From assembly GCA_043228905.1 (NCBI GenBank), contig JBHGNT010000005.1, positions 1,488,001 through 1,552,000 of the forward strand: a stretch of DNA of 64,000 bases. The letters run 5' to 3'. The notes below the pieces were generated by a model that was not told the DNA's origin, did not search any database, and was given only the letters and a program-made list of their open reading frames with translations. The stretch is from Azolla caroliniana (Eukaryota > Polypodiophyta). Every line of letters begins with the position of its first letter. The first letter of the stretch is position 1. Shown in pieces: positions 10,850-20,796 of this stretch. The position numbers and the translations under genes are program-made.

Positions 10850-13027
10850 ATGCCCGCCGAGCCTCGGGCACACGACAACAACAAGAACGATGATGATGTC
10901 CATGAATTGGAGATGGTGTTGCTGCAGTGTCGGAACCCTGGCACCACCATATCATCCTACATCTCCATGCTCAGGGCTTGCAGCAAGAGAAAGGACCCCT
11001 CCCACGCACGCCAGATACAATCACATCTCCTTCGAAATCCCACGATCTATGGTCTGCTTACCACTGCTGCCACGACCACGACCACTAGTGCTGGAGCTGG
11101 AACTGGAGCTTTCCTGGCTGATTACCTTGTCATGACCCTAGCCAAGTGCGGTGCTGTGGACGATGCTCACCAGCTTGCCTCCATTACCACCGCCTCTCTT
11201 ACTGTCTTCTCGTGGTCCGCTTTAATTTCTGCCTATGCAGATCTTGGGCGTGGTCAAGAAGCCCTCCAGACTTACGAGTGTATGCAAAGGGAAGGCACCA
11301 CGCCAGATAAATTTACGTTTGTTAGCCTTTTCAAAGCTTGTGCCAGCATACGCAGCCTTTGTCAGGGCAAGCATTTGCATGCATATGTCTGCAGCGATGA
11401 AAACCTTTCATCAAACACTTACATTGGTAACACTATTGTGAGCATGTATGGAAAGTGTGGGGCCCTTAAAGATGCCGAATGTGCATTTCATGCATTGCCT
11501 TGTCGTGACACGGTATCATGGAATGGTATGCTTTCAGCATACATTGAACACGGACAAAATGAAAAGGCTTTATGTCTCTACAGGCAAATGCAAGGAGAAG
11601 CAACTAGCCCGGATGGAGCAACTTTTGTGACTGTATTTCAGGCATGTGGTCAACTTGCGGAGCTTCAGCAGGAGGAAGAAGATGCATCCTCTGACACTAT
11701 TAGTCGGAGTAATTTGAGGAACGTTCAAGAAATTGGGCATGCATTGCATTCAGATGCACATAGACGTAAACTGACTTCTAATGTCTTAGTTGGAACGGCC
11801 ATTTTGTGCATGTATGGCAAGTATGGGGCACTCCCTGAAGCAGAAATTATGTTTAGTAAATTAGTGCATCTTGACACAGTTGCATGGAATGCGATGCTTT
11901 CAGCATATATTGAAATGGAACAAGGAGAGAAAGCATTATCCCTCTATGGATACATGCAAAAGCAAGGTACATCTCCCGATCATTTGACTTTCATAATTGC
12001 ACTTCAGGCATGTGGCATCATTGGAGAAAAGCAACAGGCATTCCAGAAAGGGGAGACGTACTTCCTAGACATAGGGCGGGCATTGCACTTGGATATCAAG
12101 AGGAAAGGCTATGCATCTCATGTCCCAATTGCAAACACTCTTGTGAGTATGTATGGAAAATGTGGCAGCATAGAAGAAGCAGAGGATGTGTTCAATACAC
12201 TGGGTGATCGAGACATTATCTCATGGAATGCAATGCTTTCGGCATGTAATGAGCAGGGGCAAGGAGATAAGACATTGTGGTTATATAGAGAGATGCAGCA
12301 AGAACAGTTGGTACTGAATGAGATTACATTAATGTGCGTTCTACAAGCCTGCGGTGAGAGAGGGAGCCTAGCAATTTGTGAGAAGGTTCACTTTGACATT
12401 GTGGCAAATGATATGGGTAGGATCTCACCCCTCATATCTACTCTTATTAATGCCTATGGAAGTTGTGCCAGAACAATAGATGCAGATTCTGTCTTTGATG
12501 AATGCTTTGATTTGACCTTTGTTACATGGAATGCTTGCATTGCTAGTCATGTTGGAGATAGAAATTCTTTTGCAAGTCTATACATGTTCGAAAGGTCAAA
12601 ACTGACAGGAATTATGCCTGACAGCATAACATTCACTTCTGTTCTCTCAGCTTGCAGTCACAACAGCTTGGTTGTCGAAGGTATCAAATATTTCACATCT
12701 ATGAGCATAGATGATAGAAAGAGGACACATTTTAACATTATGATAGATCTTCTGGGACGTGCCGGGGACTTCAAGAAAATACAAAGCATATTAAAAAGGA
12801 TGCCAATGCAACCAGATCTCACAGTTTGGTTGTGTATTTTAGGTGCTTGCAGCACTCATGGCAATTTAGAACTTGCGGAAGTTGCATTTGAAAATGCTGT
12901 GTGCATGCATCCAGAGCAGTCTACAGCCTATGTTCTCATGTCAAACATATACGTCGATGCCCAGCTTCCAGACTCTGTCATTGATGCCATTAAAAAAAAA
13001 TCAGTTTTACCAACAGTCACCGTGTAG
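10850..13027 (+). CDS. PLS-class pentatricopeptide repeat protein without DYW domain
   Basis: PPR proteins bind organelle RNA in a sequence-specific way and act in editing, splicing or processing. This single-exon ORF of about 725 residues starts at the first in-frame ATG (10850); an in-frame stop lies upstream at 10805-10807. Repeats are clear: 'FSWSALISAYADLG' (~120), 'VSWNGMLSAYIEHG' (~220), 'VAWNAMLSAYIEMEQ' (~342), 'ISWNAMLSACNEQGQ' (~455) and 'VTWNACIASH' (~558), interleaved with 'MYGKCGAL'-type and 'TFVSLFKACA'-type motifs. The spacing of 100-120 residues per triplet fits P-L-S units. The end ('PDLTVWLCILGACSTHGNLELAE' region, residues ~655-700) looks like an E motif, then the protein stops. 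There is no DYW deaminase domain and none in the following DNA. A poly-Thr/Gly-Ala stretch near residue 75 and an acidic Gln/Glu insert near 275 are unusual. An organelle-targeting peptide is not obvious. Confidence 0.88.
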   Translation: MPAEPRAHDNNKNDDDVHELEMVLLQCRNPGTTISSYISMLRACSKRKDPSHARQIQSHLLRNPTIYGLLTTAATTTTTSAGAGTGAFLADYLVMTLAKCGAVDDAHQLASITTASLTVFSWSALISAYADLGRGQEALQTYECMQREGTTPDKFTFVSLFKACASIRSLCQGKHLHAYVCSDENLSSNTYIGNTIVSMYGKCGALKDAECAFHALPCRDTVSWNGMLSAYIEHGQNEKALCLYRQMQGEATSPDGATFVTVFQACGQLAELQQEEEDASSDTISRSNLRNVQEIGHALHSDAHRRKLTSNVLVGTAILCMYGKYGALPEAEIMFSKLVHLDTVAWNAMLSAYIEMEQGEKALSLYGYMQKQGTSPDHLTFIIALQACGIIGEKQQAFQKGETYFLDIGRALHLDIKRKGYASHVPIANTLVSMYGKCGSIEEAEDVFNTLGDRDIISWNAMLSACNEQGQGDKTLWLYREMQQEQLVLNEITLMCVLQACGERGSLAICEKVHFDIVANDMGRISPLISTLINAYGSCARTIDADSVFDECFDLTFVTWNACIASHVGDRNSFASLYMFERSKLTGIMPDSITFTSVLSACSHNSLVVEGIKYFTSMSIDDRKRTHFNIMIDLLGRAGDFKKIQSILKRMPMQPDLTVWLCILGACSTHGNLELAEVAFENAVCMHPEQSTAYVLMSNIYVDAQLPDSVIDAIKKKSVLPTVTV

Positions 13028-14455
13028 AGCTGTGTATCATATTTCTTGAGTGTGTTAGAAAGAAAAGAAATTTAACCGTTTACCTTTTCAGAGTTGTGTA
13101 CTTTCTTGAGCACAAGGGGAGGAAATGGCATCATTCATGTGGGCAATGTTGAAAGTATGGAGTGAAAATAAGGTGTTAAACTTCTTAAGGTATTTCTTTG
13201 TCAACATCTGCAGCCAATTCAAAATGCTAGGAAATCATTTGTGGAAGCATCTCAAGAAGAGTACTTGTGCCAGATTATATGTGATGTGAGTTGGGGGTTA
13301 TGGCTCTCATTGGACAACCTTGCAAGAAGGGTCATCTCATGAGACACTATCTAGAAAAGTGTAAACTCAAGAAGGGTCTTGTGCTGGAAAGAATTGTGAA
13401 ACTTAAGAATGAAAAGCCTAGGTGTCCATTCTTATATTATGGCGATCTCTAAACAAAGTTCAAAAGCTTCACATATGGGACTACCAAGATAACAAATTGA
13501 TTGTTGGATCATGGTGACCTTTAGTTTAGAGCTCCTTACGACAAGGTTTATTATTCTCTTCAACTTCCTTCGACAAGGGAAGTGAAGTACAATGTTCTTA
13601 AGCTTCATTCTATCACACAACATTTTACTCCTCACAATATATTAGCGTAACTCTTGTTTATTAATTGGGAATAGTGGATGTGGCAATTGCCAGGATCCAT
13701 AGACCCATTACCAAACATCTTCTCTAGACCAGTTGACACTAGCCATTTGTTCTATGAACATCTATTTTTCAAAGCAATGCCATTAGGTGGGAAGATTTGC
13801 ATATTGCTTGCCATACTTATAGCTTTACGTTAGTATTTTGATATGTGCTAGATTAGTACTTGATTCTCAAGTAGGGTCACATAAGTCGTACTACTACATG
13901 AACATAAATCTCATCTCTCAATATCCTTCATGCCAAATGGATGCCTTTCTCGTCTAAAGCTTACATAATTCAAGGATGCATCTTGGACTAACATGCATCC
14001 TTTGTCCACTATAAAGACAAAATTGAGAAGCAGAAGAATATACTCAATGATTTTGCAAGTATGGCAATTTCATTGCAAGGTTACATTTTCTTAGTGGCGA
14101 TCAAGGAACATGCATCAACATAGAATCTAACCTCCATGTATTTCAATGGCATATTCCTATAATTGCAATGATGGCAGTATGGATTGTGCATTTGTAGATT
14201 TCCAATAGGAATAGTCACATAATATATGACGTGGATTAGAAGGCATAACAAAAGCCCCATGTAGAGTATAATCGGATTAATTTATAGGATGGCTTGAACT
14301 AGCCCAATCACATGTAATCAAGTTTTATACCTTGTCAAATTTTATTGTTGTTAAGCCATCGTTCAAGCAAAGGATTTGAGATGATCCATAAACCCCAACG
14401 ATGTCGCATACCACATACGTCCCAAGTCTAGGTCCAAATAGGCAAGGTAATTTAC
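13028..14455. other. Intergenic, nothing recognised
   Basis: AT-rich sequence after the PPR gene. Only the first few hundred bases (3' UTR) are likely transcribed. No gene, RNA or structured repeat could be supported. Confidence 0.5.
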
Positions 14456-14820
14456 CACAAATAAATAATTGAAGAAGGATTAGTATCCTATGATTTGAGG
14501 CTAACTAGCATGGTCAACAATGTATAGGCACCTATGTGGCAATCAAGAGGCCTTTGGCTTAAGATATAAATATAGGACTAGCTACCTCATTTTATCATCT
14601 CCTTGGTGAGACTCTTAACACTTTTTGTGGTTTTGTGGAGCTCTTGTTTCGAGACACCTATCATCTACATCTAATCCAAACCAAGGTGCATCTCTAGGAC
14701 ATACGCAGTGTTACGGGATGCTATTGGAGTTTAGGGATCACCTAAAATCCTAGGATAATTATCCTTCCTCGATTATTTATTTATGATAAATTGGCCTTCC
14801 TATTTGGACCTAATTAAGGT
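14456..14820 (+). mobile_element. LTR-like repeat fragment (related to 47640-47997)
   Basis: The stretch 'gaaggattagtatcctatgatttgag ... ggcctttggcttaagatataaatataggactagctacctcattt' resembles 47655-47775 in order and wording, including a TATAAATA box in the same position. Both then run into 'gagactct'-type and 'tatttat'-rich sequence. A promoter-like TATA box inside a dispersed repeat suggests an LTR. Ends and target duplications are not resolved. Confidence 0.4.
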
Positions 14821-14984
14821 ATGTCCATAAAAGAAGCATTCGCAAAATACAAGGGCATGTTTTTGTGGATTGTTTTGGGCACCTAAGCATGAGTTTCAAC
14901 AAAAGGGTTCATTGAACTTGTACAAATGTCTGTTATGAACTAAGGATTGATGTCATATGAAAACTATAGAGTTAAAACACATCT

Positions 14985-15970
14985 TCTAGCTCGACTTTAA
15001 AGTTTGTTACCTCAACATTGACTTCGATCGTTGTAAAAAGTGGGTGAGCTTAATTAATGAGCTCATCAATGACCATGAGCATCTAATCCATTCCTTCTAC
15101 CAACTGACAGGTGGACGATGAAATATGTTGAAATAGATCCATGAGGGTAGCGAGACAATTTTGATCAAGAACAATGTTGCATTACTTGTCAAACCCTTCG
15201 ACGAGCTACCACTATTGTAACCACCCATGGTTCATCAATACCAATCCCAATTTCTTTGTCGCTCCAAAGTGTCTTTAGGGGTTTTGTCATTTCTTCATGA
15301 TCTTGAACCCATAAGGGAAGTCAAGAATGTAGATCAAACCACTTTATATAGGATGAACATGTTCTTGGTGGAGAACTTGTCCAAATCCTCGTGAATCAAA
15401 TCATCAATTGGTTGCATTGAGTGCTCCTTGATTGCATTGGCTCATGAATGTTTGATTGTGCATGCTTTAATCGCATCCAACGCCGAGTTGTTGGCAAGTA
15501 ATGCATAGGTCATACTTTATTTTCGCATGAGCTTGCTATCCATAGGCCTCATCCTCCCTTGCAATCTAATATTTCAATAAGTGGGATAATGTATCAAACT
15601 TGCCTTGCCTTCCTACAATCCAAATTGATATAGGAGCATGACTAATGCAATATTCGAAAGTAAAATAAAACAGGAAAGATCAACTCATGTGCCTCGCGAT
15701 TTGTCTAAGGTCTAGTTGTCATTAAATCGAGCAAGTTCTTGTGGTCCAAGAGAATTTGTATTTGATGTTGGGTACTACCAATGCATGGTTTCCATTGTTC
15801 AAAAGTTGTGATAATGGTTGAGAGTTCCTTATTATGTACCTAGTCATTGATTTCCATGCACGTAAGCTTTGTATAGTAGACATCAAACTTTTGCATTAGG
15901 CCAACATCTTCTTGTTGGGATAATGCAACACCAACTGTGAACCACGAAGTTTGGGATGAACTCGCTTAGC
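14985..15970 (-). mobile_element. Decayed Ty3/gypsy pol (RNase H to integrase)
   Basis: On the minus strand, a frame from about 15855 down to 15700 reads 'NKELSTIITTFEQWKPCIG', then 'QHQIQILLDHKNLLDLMTT', with occasional stops. This matches the RNase H pattern of Ty3/gypsy elements (DKELLAIV...W..YLEG..H.I.V.TDHKNL.YFMTT). Further along the same strand, near 15180-15000, weak integrase-core text appears ('MVIDELI..AHPL', resembling VVVDRLTKMAHF). The RNase H then integrase order is correct for an element read on the minus strand. Many stops and frame changes mean it is long dead. LTRs belonging to it were not identified. Confidence 0.55.
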
Positions 15971-16380
15971 CATGCTCCTTTGCATTGTTCTAAGGATTGC
16001 ACTAAACGTTTGAGATATTTTATCGCCACACCCAATATTTACAATTTATGGACAAAATTCCCAAGTCACATTGAAGGCAAACTAATGCATGCGTTATATT
16101 GGCCCTTTAAATGAAATAGCAAATCAACTATATTTATGCAAATACATCAAAGGACTTGCTCATGTGTCACCACATTCATGACATTCAAAACTTCATGCTT
16201 GTGTGCTTGCTGCCGTTGTATATCACCACATGAAGGCCTAGATATCCACATGAAGCAAGCACGATGAATTGCGTCTTTTGCATGAACCACCTTCTTGCTT
16301 GCTTGGGATATTTTACAAAAATGCATTGTGCAAAGCTAGAAGTGCACCATTCACATTAACAATAAAGAGCCACAACACAT

Positions 16381-16948
16381 TGTTAGATAACAGGTCCTTC
16401 TGAATGGGAAGAAGAGAACAGACCGAATGGGATGGAGTAAGTGGGTAATTCGGCCGAGGCCGAAAACCTATTATATAACCGATTTGAGAGATTATATTTG
16501 TAAATAGTCTAAATGTGCCCCATGTGGGCTATATCTGTAAATAGCCAAAAAGTTGTATAAGTATAAATACGACCAGGGCAAACTTTATGAGTGTGGGTGA
16601 GTCGTTATTGTTGTATAGTTACAGTGTGTAGTTGCCTCAGTGATTGAGAGTAAGAGAGAGAGAGAGCGGAGTTAGTGTGGGAGTAACTCCACAATCGTCC
16701 GCGTGACGAAGGAGAGCTTAAGGTTGTTGCCTTCGAGCTTCTCGTTGTACTCCTCCCAAATATAGTGATTCTGTTTTGGAGTTTGTGAACTCCACATGGT
16801 TTTCCCCTTTCGGGGTTTCCATGTTAAATATCTTGTGCCTCTGTTTTTCCTTTTCAGTTTGTCTTTTTGTTTGTGCACTATCTTACTCGATTCTTTGCAC
16901 CCGAATATACATACGAGAAATTGGTTGCTACCGGTCACGATCCTAACA
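16381..16948 (+). mobile_element. Probable Copia-type solo LTR
   Basis: Begins TGTTAGATAACA and ends CTAACA, giving a perfect 6-bp terminal inverted repeat. A TATAAATA box lies near 16562, followed by typical Copia-LTR text ('ccacatggttttcccctttt...ggggtttccatgttaaatat'). Flanking pentamers cacat (left) and catat (right) agree at 4 of 5. No primer binding site or pol follows, so it is read as a solo LTR. The right end is the less certain one. Confidence 0.55.
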
Positions 16949-18300
16949 CATATAAGGGCCACTTTGTACTTGTTTGGTATGATAATGTGTGGTATGGAAA
17001 CGTAGGTCACCTCGTAATGAAGTGCATGGACAAAGATGATACAAACTCATGGAAGATCCAAACAATGAAATCATGAACAAACTCGGTTTTTCATTATTTG
17101 TGTGTCTCTTATTCTACCATTTCAAAAAACACTACATATATGATTGGGAAGGGCGATTATTAATGATTGATTGGTTCCATGGATCAATGTTTGACACCCC
17201 ATGGACAATAATATATGTAATCATCTCTCTTAGCACCAATGTGCAAATGAATCCAATTCTCCTTAATCGATACGCCACTCCTTTTCATCAAGAAACTCAA
17301 TACGAGCTTTTCTACTCTTCCTACTTAGTCTAATTTGATGCACACGAGCAGTTGATCACATGATCAACCCTGCAATACTCCCTGTAAAATATGTTAATTG
17401 TATTGGGCGGGGAACATTAATACATAAATTATGGGTTGCTAATATATAATACATTATGGTAGAAATTCATGGTATATCGTATTACATGGAACTTCATACA
17501 CATGTCATTTCACAAACAACAAGAATTACTTGATGCTTTCTAAAAGACAGATGTGATCATAGTATGGAAAGATCCCATGTTTTAGTTCACCAAAATTAAA
17601 GGTAAATTAAGTTTCACAATATGATACATCATGTATCAATGTTTCGCCCACCATCCTTGCACGTGCGCACTTGAGGCTCGCCTTTATTTGGACAATCCAA
17701 ACAGCTTCACATCGAGGCCTTATAAGCATCGTCCAAGGAACTGCATTAACATCATGTGCACGTGCGTACTCATATCAAAGATAGGGCAGAGCACATGATG
17801 CACCATAATTGGAGATACAAAAAAATTGGTTCATCTTCAAGGGCCAAGGCCCATGTGGAGCAAAGATTGCATACGAACAAACTCCGTTTACAATTTAGAA
17901 ATTTGTATTCAAACGATGAAGGTGCTTACAAATTTCTTCAATATCGTCGAAACATAAGTAACGGGGAGGAATGAGTATTTTCTAATTTACTAAGTAGCGT
18001 TGCTTATAACTTATAAGCAGTGTGAAAGCTACTGCATTGCCGGCAGGTAAGTGGGGGGGGGGGGGGGGGGAGTCTGGCCAAATGATCTAAGATTGGTTCC
18101 TACATGACTTCAAGCAAACGTTAGATTCATTTCATGGGAGCCTCCCCTTAGGAAAGAAGATCTGAGGCGATGACCTTTAAGATGTCCACGTCATCGATCC
18201 GTGATATCGAACGGCTAGATTCAAAGACTCCCACCGTCAGTTCCCCGTCAGTTTCTCTTGGTTACCGCCTACACCCAGTGGCCGCAATAACTTAGGGCAA
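16949..18300. other. Intergenic, with perfect palindrome and 18-base G run
   Basis: No gene recognised. A 19-base palindrome (tgcttataacttataagca, 18001-18019) and a run of 18 consecutive G (18053-18070) stand out. Sequence just before 18300 likely belongs to the promoter of the ANP32-like gene. Confidence 0.6.
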
Positions 18301-18375
18301 AATCAGGGCTAACGACGAGATAACGGTGTATTTGACGGCGCCGTCTGTCGAGGGGGGGTCTCGTTTGTTCGTGTT

Positions 18376-18540
18376 TAGGGTTTCACGCTTGCGTTTGTCT
18401 CTGTGCATTGGCTATGGCGGGAAGCACGAATTAGGGTTTCATACCAGCCGTTTGCTTTCATTGAGGTTTTTTAGTAACTTTCCAGTCTCGGAATCTCGAA
18501 GATCTGCGTGTCTGCTCTTCTTTATGGAGAATTAGGGTTT
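18376..18540 (+). promoter_or_regulatory. Three telo-boxes and two uORFs in the ANP32-like leader
   Basis: The motif tagggttt occurs at 18376-18383, 18432-18439 and 18533-18540. Telo-boxes are common near the start of plant genes for translation and nuclear functions. Two very short uORFs lie in the same stretch: ATG 18414 to TAG 18434 (6 codons) and ATG 18524 to TAG 18535 (3 codons). A likely leader intron runs from about 18575 (GTAAGG) to 19465 (TTTCAG). Confidence 0.5.
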
Positions 18541-19468
18541 GATACCAATCGAGAGGATAAGTAAGAGGCATTCGGTAAGGTTTCTATCTAGTAGCTTGTG
18601 TTCTGTTTAATTTATCTACCTTTAGTTATGTGCATTTCTTTGGTTAAATCGACGAGTTTTGATGGTACCAAAATACTGCTCTAAATTTCATCAAACCTCC
18701 CGGACTCAAATTTCCTTCGTAAATTAACCTTTCACCATCAAGATTCCTGTTTTGATTCCCGTCATGGTTTTTTTTAGCTCTGAACACTCCTTTTGCAAGC
18801 AGAACAGAAAACATGAGGATCTGTCGGTCACAGGCTTGTATGTGTTGAAAGTATAGGTTTAGAGCTTTTTGTTTCCCCAGAAATTAGTCTTTTACTGTTC
18901 AACTTCCAGTTTCGATTATAAGCCTATTCTTATTGGAACAGAGCGGGACAGAAATTGTTGAGATAGTCTCGTTAGAGTTTTATGAGAAGTCAAAGTTAGT
19001 CCATATTTCCCCCTTTAAAATTTAATTATTTTTTCCGTTTCACCTTTCTAATTTGGCTCTCAGCATGTTTCTTTCTTGCCTTCTCGGTTTCTTCATGTAA
19101 AACAAATTAAGTGCAAGCATATTCACAAGAACTTGACGAATTCTAGGAAACACTGATTCTCTTTCTGTCTCGATTTTCAGTATGTCTCTTGTACTTCCAA
19201 TCTCGTTCTCCAAGTAGAATGCTTCTCAGTCTGGTATTGTTAACTATTCAATTCTGTTGTACTAATCGATCCACAGTAAACTTTTGTTTCTTTACAAAAT
19301 CTGTTTTTCTAAAGAAACATAGTTGAAATTCGTGCTCAGAAGCACATTTGAGATTATCCTGGTTTGACTACATGCCAAAAGCCATAGGTGTGTCGTTTCC
19401 ATGTCACCTGGAAAAATCAAGAATATATTTGTGCTCATTCATGCTTTTTTTTTATGTGGTTTCAGAAG

Positions 19469-20796
19469 ATGGATGAAGCGTGGGAGAGAGCTGTGGAGGC
19501 AGCATGTGGTGGAGAAGAGGCTCAATCAGTTAGGTCGCTCACGCTTGATGGAGCAGTTAAGTGTTCGCAAGGGCGCCTCCCCACGCGATCATTGCTCGAG
19601 CGTTTCACGCAGCTGCGTGTTCTCTCCATCGCCAATGTTGGCCTCACTTCGCTGGCTGACTTTCCTTCCCTACCGCATCTCCAACGTCTTGTACTGAGTG
19701 ACAACCGCATCTCTGGTGGCCTCGAATTTCTAGTTTCTTCACATTTGCAGTCCCTCTGTGATCTTGACCTCTCCAACAACAAGATCCAAAGCTTTGAGGA
19801 GCTTGCCCCCCTTGCACAGCTTAACCTCCTGTCTTTAGATTTGTATGAATGTCCCATCACTCGCGTGGAGGATTATAGACGCAAGGTTTTCCTTCTTATC
19901 AAATCCCTTCAGTACCTTGATAAGGTTGATGCTGAAGATAATGAAAGGCCAGAGTCTGATGAAGAGGAAGAGGATCATGATGATGATGGTGAGGATGATG
20001 GAGTTGATGATGAAGAGCCAGCACACACTGGAGATAAGGCCCTCACCTCCAACGGTCGGGTAGACCAAGATGATGAGGAAGATGAGGAAGATGATGGGGA
20101 GACAAGTGATGAGTTAGATGAAGAGGATGAAGAAAATGATTTAGGAGTTAACCACGTGGAGGGAACGAATGATGTGTCTGGCTCAGAAGAGGAGGTTGAT
20201 GATGAAGAAGAGACTGAACAAGTACTTGAGGAGGTGCAAGATATTGATGAAAGTGAAGATGAAGAAGAGGATGATGAAGAAGATGGAACTGAGCAAGCCA
20301 GTCCTGAAATCTCCGAGGAAACAGATGCTCAAGCAGAGGGTGAGGAGGACAATAGTGAGGTTGGAGACGAGGATGAAGAAGGTGATGAAGGTGTTGAGGA
20401 TGAAGAAGAAGAAGAAGATGATGATGATGATGAAGAGGTTAGTGGTTTTTTATTTCATGTCAGCTCCAATGTTTTTATGAGTCATGTAAGAAATATTGTT
20501 TTTTGCCATCCATCAGGCGAGTGTTTTTTTGTTTTTTTCGTTTCAGATCTGTATTTTAAACTGGTTTTTTATTGTAGGAGGACCTTGGGACTGAGTATCT
20601 GGTTCAGCCAATTGCTCAGGCAGAAGATGAGGAAGCTGCTAGTGATTTTGAACCAGGTGAAGATGACTCTGTAGAAGACGATGATGATATTGATGATTTT
20701 CCAGAAGATGATGTGGAAGCTGCAGCATCAACGAAAAGGAAGAGGAGCAAAGAAGAGGATGATGAGGAGAAACAACAAAGACCCCCCAAGAAGTGA
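19469..20796 (+). CDS. ANP32-like acidic leucine-rich nuclear phosphoprotein
   Basis: ANP32 proteins are nuclear histone-binding chaperones and phosphatase regulators with an LRR head and acidic tail. Coding exons are 19469-20437 and 20578-20796 (phase 0, GT-AG), giving about 395 residues. The first ATG after the leader acceptor is at 19469 ('MDEAWERAVEAA'). LRRs span residues ~20-140 ('LRVLSIANVGLTSL', 'LQRLVLSDNRISGGL', 'LCDLDLSNNKIQSF'), then the LRR cap with 'YRRKVFLLIKSLQYLDKVD'. A very long Asp/Glu tail follows (residues ~155-320). Exon 2 adds 'EDLGTEYLVQPIAQAEDEE', which I recall from plant ANP32-related proteins, more acid, and a basic end with 'KRKRSKEEDDEEK' then 'RPPKK', a probable nuclear localisation signal. 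Retaining the intron would extend the frame to 20674 with unrelated residues. Confidence 0.88.

Noticed and set aside
10821-11135. Alternative frame from ATG 10821 overlapping the PPR start
   Set aside because: No domain, and it is out of frame with the clear PPR repeats; at best a uORF overlapping the start.
16672-17076. Frames of 69-112 codons around 16.7-17.0 kb
   Set aside because: They lie in or across the probable solo LTR and have no domain content.
19522-20068. Minus-strand frames opposite the ANP32-like gene
   Set aside because: Shadows of the coding strand; the Glu/Asp-codon tract gives open complementary frames automatically.
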